Of a stretch of DNA of 8,413 nt, positions 5,691 to 8,413 are shown piece by piece. The DNA is taken from contig CAZWUO010000170.1 of NCBI GenBank assembly GCA_964636675.1, positions 1 to 8,413 of the forward strand. The letters run 5' to 3'. Position 1 is the first letter of the stretch; every line of letters begins with the position of its first letter. Source of the DNA: JALUUH01 sp964636675 (GTDB taxonomy: Bacteria; Pseudomonadota; Gammaproteobacteria; S012-40). The position numbers were made by a program, and so were the translations under genes. The notes under the pieces were generated by a model. It was not told where the DNA came from. It made no database searches and saw only the letters and a program-made list of their open reading frames with translations.

Positions 5691-6482
5691 AAAAAGACCA
5701 TTTTGACTTTACGACGGATGAAGCAAGAGCAAAAAAAAATCGTTTGCTTAACTGCTTATGATGCGAGTTTTTCGCAAACGATGGAGCTCGCAGATGTTGA
5801 TGTATTATTAGTGGGGGACTCGCTAGGCATGGTTATTCAAGGGCATGGAAGTACGACGCCTGTGTCCATAAATGATATTGTTTATCATACACAATGTGTC
5901 CGACGCGGCGCGCCTAATAGTCTATTAATTGCTGATATGCCTTTTTTGAGTGCTGCAAATATCGATTTAGCAATCTTGAATGCGGGCTTGATTATGCAAC
6001 AAGGTGGGGCTGAAATTGTGAAAGTAGAAGGCGCCGGGGAAATGCTTACTGTCGTTAAGCATTTATCGGAACAAGGAATCCCCGTTTGTGGTCATCTTGG
6101 TTTAACTCCGCAGTCTGTGCACAAGCTTGGCGGATATAAAGTGCAGGGAAAAGACGAAATATCGGCTGAAAAAATTTTACAGGATGCTATAAAATTAGAA
6201 AAAGCAGGTGCTGATCTATTGGTATTAGAGTGTATCCCCGAAAAATTGGCGCAAGAAATTACGCTGAATATTTCTATTCCTACTATTGGTATAGGAGCGG
6301 GAGTGCATTGTGATGGTCAAGTGTTGGTTATCTATGATTTGCTGGGATTATCGCATGGTGTTAGACCGCGTTTTACAAAAAACTTCTTAGCCGAGACAGA
6401 CGATATAGCAAATGCCATTAAAAAATATGCAGCAGATGTGCGCAGTGAAGTTTTTCCCACGTTAGAGCATAGCTTTTCCTAG
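5688..6482 (+). CDS. panB: 3-methyl-2-oxobutanoate hydroxymethyltransferase (ketopantoate hydroxymethyltransferase)
   Basis: PanB moves a hydroxymethyl group from 5,10-methylenetetrahydrofolate to 2-oxoisovalerate, making ketopantoate, the first committed step to pantothenate and coenzyme A. Family motifs are complete: LTAYDASF, LLVGDSLGMVIQGH (Asp44), RRGAPNSLLIADMPF (Asp83), VKVEG (Lys112, Glu114), VCGHLGLTPQSV, GGYKVQGK, LLVLECIP (Glu181) and IGIGAG. These supply the metal- and substrate-binding residues known from the E. coli enzyme, and the product ends in EHSFS much like E. coli EHSFH. An alternative start at 5682 overlaps the folK stop. Translation is probably coupled to folK. panC, the usual next gene, is absent; lpxB begins 37 bp downstream, so the pantothenate pathway must be completed elsewhere or is incomplete. 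Confidence 0.97.
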   Translation: MKKTILTLRRMKQEQKKIVCLTAYDASFSQTMELADVDVLLVGDSLGMVIQGHGSTTPVSINDIVYHTQCVRRGAPNSLLIADMPFLSAANIDLAILNAGLIMQQGGAEIVKVEGAGEMLTVVKHLSEQGIPVCGHLGLTPQSVHKLGGYKVQGKDEISAEKILQDAIKLEKAGADLLVLECIPEKLAQEITLNISIPTIGIGAGVHCDGQVLVIYDLLGLSHGVRPRFTKNFLAETDDIANAIKKYAADVRSEVFPTLEHSFS

Positions 6483-6519
6483 CCCTCGATTTTTTAAAAA
6501 CCAGAACCAAGAAGCAATT

Positions 6520-7674
6520 ATGTTAAGAATAGGTATTGTGGCAGGTGAGGTATCCGGAGATATTATCGCGAGTGGATTAGTCACAGAAATTATTCGACGT
6601 TATCCCGATGCGGTAATCGAAGGTATTGCAGGGCCGTTGATGCAACAAGCCGGATGTCGTGCGCTGTATCACTCCGAAGCGTTAGCGGTTATGGGGTTTA
6701 CCGAAGTGTTTTCTCAACTCGCTGGAATTTTAAAAATTCGACGCGAGCTAACGACCTATTTTTTGCATAACCCACCGGACGTTTTTATTGGGGTTGATGC
6801 TCCTGACTTTAATATTACATTGGAAAAAAAACTAAGAAAAAAGGGTATAAAGACCGTGCACTATGTGAGTCCATCCGTATGGGCTTGGCGAGAATATAGA
6901 GTTAAAAAAATATCGCGAGCAATAGACTTAATGTTAACCCTATTTCCGTTTGAAGAATCATTTTATAAAAAACACAAGGTTCCGGTAAAATTTGTGGGTC
7001 ACCCATTAGCCACTGAAATACCATTATACTCAGATAAACAAGTTGCTCGAAAGGCATTAAATTTACCTCTGAACAAAAAAATAATTGCACTTCTTCCCGG
7101 CAGTAGAATGAGCGAATTAAAACAACTCGCTGGTATGATGATCGATTGTGCGCAACAATGTTTGCAGAATTCAACCGATTTGTATTTTGTTACACCAATG
7201 GTTAATGCTAAAACGAGAAATTTTTTTACACAAGCGTTAAAAGAAAAAGCATGGAATCTCCCGCTTACCATCATTGATGGTAAATCTCGCGAAGTAATGG
7301 CGGCGGCAGATGTCATATTAATGGCTTCCGGCACCGCAACACTCGAAGGTTTATTAATAAACCGACCCATGGTAGTGACTTATCGTTTATCAAAAATCAG
7401 CTATTTTATTTATAAATCTTTGCTTAGAGTGAAAAACATTTCATTGCCTAATCTGCTCGCGGGTAAGACCTTGGTCGCGGAGTTCATTCAGCAAGACGCT
7501 ACCGTGGACAATTTGAGCAAAGCGATTCTGCAACTAATCAATGACGAACAAAAGCAATCTGAGTTAACCGCTGTGTTTAGTAAAATTCATCAGCAACTAT
7601 GCCAAAATGCCAGCGTGGTTGCTACCGACGAAATTATGCAACTGATAGGAAAAGAAAATGGCTTGGGAGCTTGA
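6520..7674 (+). CDS. lpxB: Lipid-A-disaccharide synthase
   Basis: LpxB is a GT19-family glycosyltransferase at the cytoplasmic face of the inner membrane. It joins UDP-2,3-diacylglucosamine and lipid X to form the beta-1,6-linked lipid A disaccharide. The 384 residues match the E. coli length (382). Motifs in order: VAGEVSGD (7-14), VMGFTEV (57-63), FIGVDAPDFNI (89-99), HYVSPSVWAWR (114-124), FPFEESFY, FVGHPLA (158-164), LLPGSRMSEL (191-200), ASGTATLEGLL (269-279) with PMVVTYR, and LPNLLAG (309-315) with VAEFIQ. The Shine-Dalgarno is weak (AAGAAG, 6509-6514). Its 3' end overlaps rnhB by 17 bp, the familiar lpxB-rnhB linkage, but upstream is panB rather than lpxA. Confidence 0.97.
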   Translation: MLRIGIVAGEVSGDIIASGLVTEIIRRYPDAVIEGIAGPLMQQAGCRALYHSEALAVMGFTEVFSQLAGILKIRRELTTYFLHNPPDVFIGVDAPDFNITLEKKLRKKGIKTVHYVSPSVWAWREYRVKKISRAIDLMLTLFPFEESFYKKHKVPVKFVGHPLATEIPLYSDKQVARKALNLPLNKKIIALLPGSRMSELKQLAGMMIDCAQQCLQNSTDLYFVTPMVNAKTRNFFTQALKEKAWNLPLTIIDGKSREVMAAADVILMASGTATLEGLLINRPMVVTYRLSKISYFIYKSLLRVKNISLPNLLAGKTLVAEFIQQDATVDNLSKAILQLINDEQKQSELTAVFSKIHQQLCQNASVVATDEIMQLIGKENGLGA

Positions 7675-8248
7675 TTTTGCGTTACCTAATGGCTATACCG
7701 CCGGGGTCGATGAAGTTGGCAGAGGGCCTCTTGCTGGGCCGGTTATTGCTGCGGCCGTTATACTTGATGCAAAATATCCGATCCAAGGTTTAGCCGATTC
7801 GAAGGTGCTAAGCGAAAAAAAACGGGAAATGCTATTTCCTGAAATTTGTGAAAAGGCCATTAGTTGGTCATTGGGTCGCGCAGAGGTAGAAGAAATTGAT
7901 GCCATCAATATATTGCAAGCGAGTTTACTCGCTATGCAGCGCGCCGTTGAGTCTTTATCGGTTCAGCCGCAGCTCGCATTAATTGATGGCAATCGATGCC
8001 CCGTATTAAAATGCAGAAGCCAGGCAATTGTCAAAGGGGATAGCCGGGTTAAAGAGATTGCGGCGGCATCAATCATTGCGAAAGTTTCGCGTGATAGAGA
8101 AATGCTTCAATTGCATGCCGCTTTTCCGCAGTATGGTTTGGATGCTCACAAGGGGTATCCAACAAAAAAACATATTGCAGCGCTTGATGCACACGGAATT
8201 TCGGTTATCCATCGGCGTTCATTTGGCCCGGTAAAACAAAGAATTTAA
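7658..8248 (+). CDS. rnhB: Ribonuclease HII
   Basis: RNase HII cuts RNA in RNA/DNA hybrids and starts removal of single ribonucleotides misincorporated into DNA. The 196-residue protein is close to E. coli RNase HII (198). AGVDEVGRGPLAGPV carries Asp18 and Glu19, LIDGN carries Asp110, and KGDSRVKEIAAASIIAKVSRD carries Asp128; these four match the metal-binding set of the family (E. coli Asp16, Glu17, Asp108, Asp126). The C-terminal YGLDAHKGYPTKKH and HRRSFGPV are also diagnostic. AGGA at 7647-7650 lies 7 bases before the ATG inside lpxB, and the reading frames overlap by 17 bp. dnaE, often the next gene in gammaproteobacteria, does not start within the 165 bp that remain. Confidence 0.97.
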   Translation: MAWELDFALPNGYTAGVDEVGRGPLAGPVIAAAVILDAKYPIQGLADSKVLSEKKREMLFPEICEKAISWSLGRAEVEEIDAINILQASLLAMQRAVESLSVQPQLALIDGNRCPVLKCRSQAIVKGDSRVKEIAAASIIAKVSRDREMLQLHAAFPQYGLDAHKGYPTKKHIAALDAHGISVIHRRSFGPVKQRI

Positions 8249-8413
8249 TTTTATATTTTTCACTTCGTGGTTTGCCGATGCCTGATTTTTCTCTTTTGGC
8301 GCTGTTTCAAATGAGTGTTAGCAGCCCCTAAAAAATCACTGTACTGTGTTTATACCCGTAGCGTTTGAGATTTCGGTTTTATTGCACACCCTCTTCATTC
8401 CATGGCTGCGTTG
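8249..8413. other. Gene-free tail of the window after rnhB
   Basis: No start codon with a supported frame and no RNA gene is visible. The first part is T-rich (ttttatatttttc at 8248-8260) without a strong stem before it, so a rho-independent terminator for the pcnB-rnhB unit cannot be confirmed. On the minus strand a short frame enters from the window edge and stops after about 25 codons; it resembles no family I know. Confidence 0.4.

Noticed and set aside
6490..6500. ttttttaaaaa palindrome between panB and lpxB as a terminator
   Set aside because: It is a pure A/T palindrome without a loop or GC stem; it would not form a stable hairpin.
6999..7370. Minus-strand open frame of 123 codons inside lpxB
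   Set aside because: It lies fully antisense to an lpxB with all family motifs; no motif or ribosome binding site supports it.
1..8413. CRISPR array, prophage, transposase, tRNA/rRNA or defence genes
   Set aside because: I looked on both strands and found no spaced direct repeats, integrase or transposase motifs, or cloverleaf-like sequences; the window is nearly filled by ordinary chemotaxis and housekeeping genes.

Overview
The window looks like a chromosomal segment of a moderately AT-rich gammaproteobacterium. Its recognisable proteins (CheR, CheD, CheB, PcnB, FolK, PanB, LpxB, RnhB) are close in motif content and length to gammaproteobacterial versions, and LpxB shows a Gram-negative outer membrane with lipid A. 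I cannot name the genus from sequence alone. All confident genes lie on the + strand.

Left block (1-3325), chemotaxis adaptation. The window opens inside the 3' end of a methyl-accepting chemotaxis protein (MCP) gene. Its product has a methylation-helix sequence, an Ala/Pro-rich linker and a C-terminal Trp/Phe pentapeptide (EWEEF) of the type that tethers CheR and CheB. Next come cheR, cheD and cheB, tightly packed, and then a stand-alone histidine phosphotransfer (HPt) gene 3 bp after cheB. CheR methylates, CheD deamidates, and CheB demethylates/deamidates receptors under phosphorylation control. The HPt protein is the least predictable member of the block. No cheA, cheW or cheY is visible here; they may lie upstream.

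Spacer (3326-3733). These 408 bp hold no intact gene. They contain a perfect 12-bp inverted repeat just after the HPt gene, a start-less but protein-like 70-codon open frame on the minus strand (possibly a gene remnant), and candidate promoter elements for pcnB.

Right block (3734-8248), housekeeping genes: pcnB (poly(A) polymerase I, TTG start, unusual 9-bp-repeat tail), folK (folate synthesis), panB (pantothenate synthesis), lpxB (lipid A) and rnhB (RNase HII). folK/panB and lpxB/rnhB overlap and are probably translationally coupled. pcnB and folK are separated by a 95-bp spacer with nested dyad symmetry. pcnB-folK-panB is a familiar order, but panC does not follow. Instead lpxB-rnhB, usually found after lpxA, is joined directly, so the panB/lpxB boundary looks like a lineage-specific junction.

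The last 165 bp carry no gene I can support. Overall this is a mostly ordinary region. The parts most worth a second look are the HPt gene, the minus-strand remnant, the pcnB tail repeat and the two dyad-symmetric spacers.
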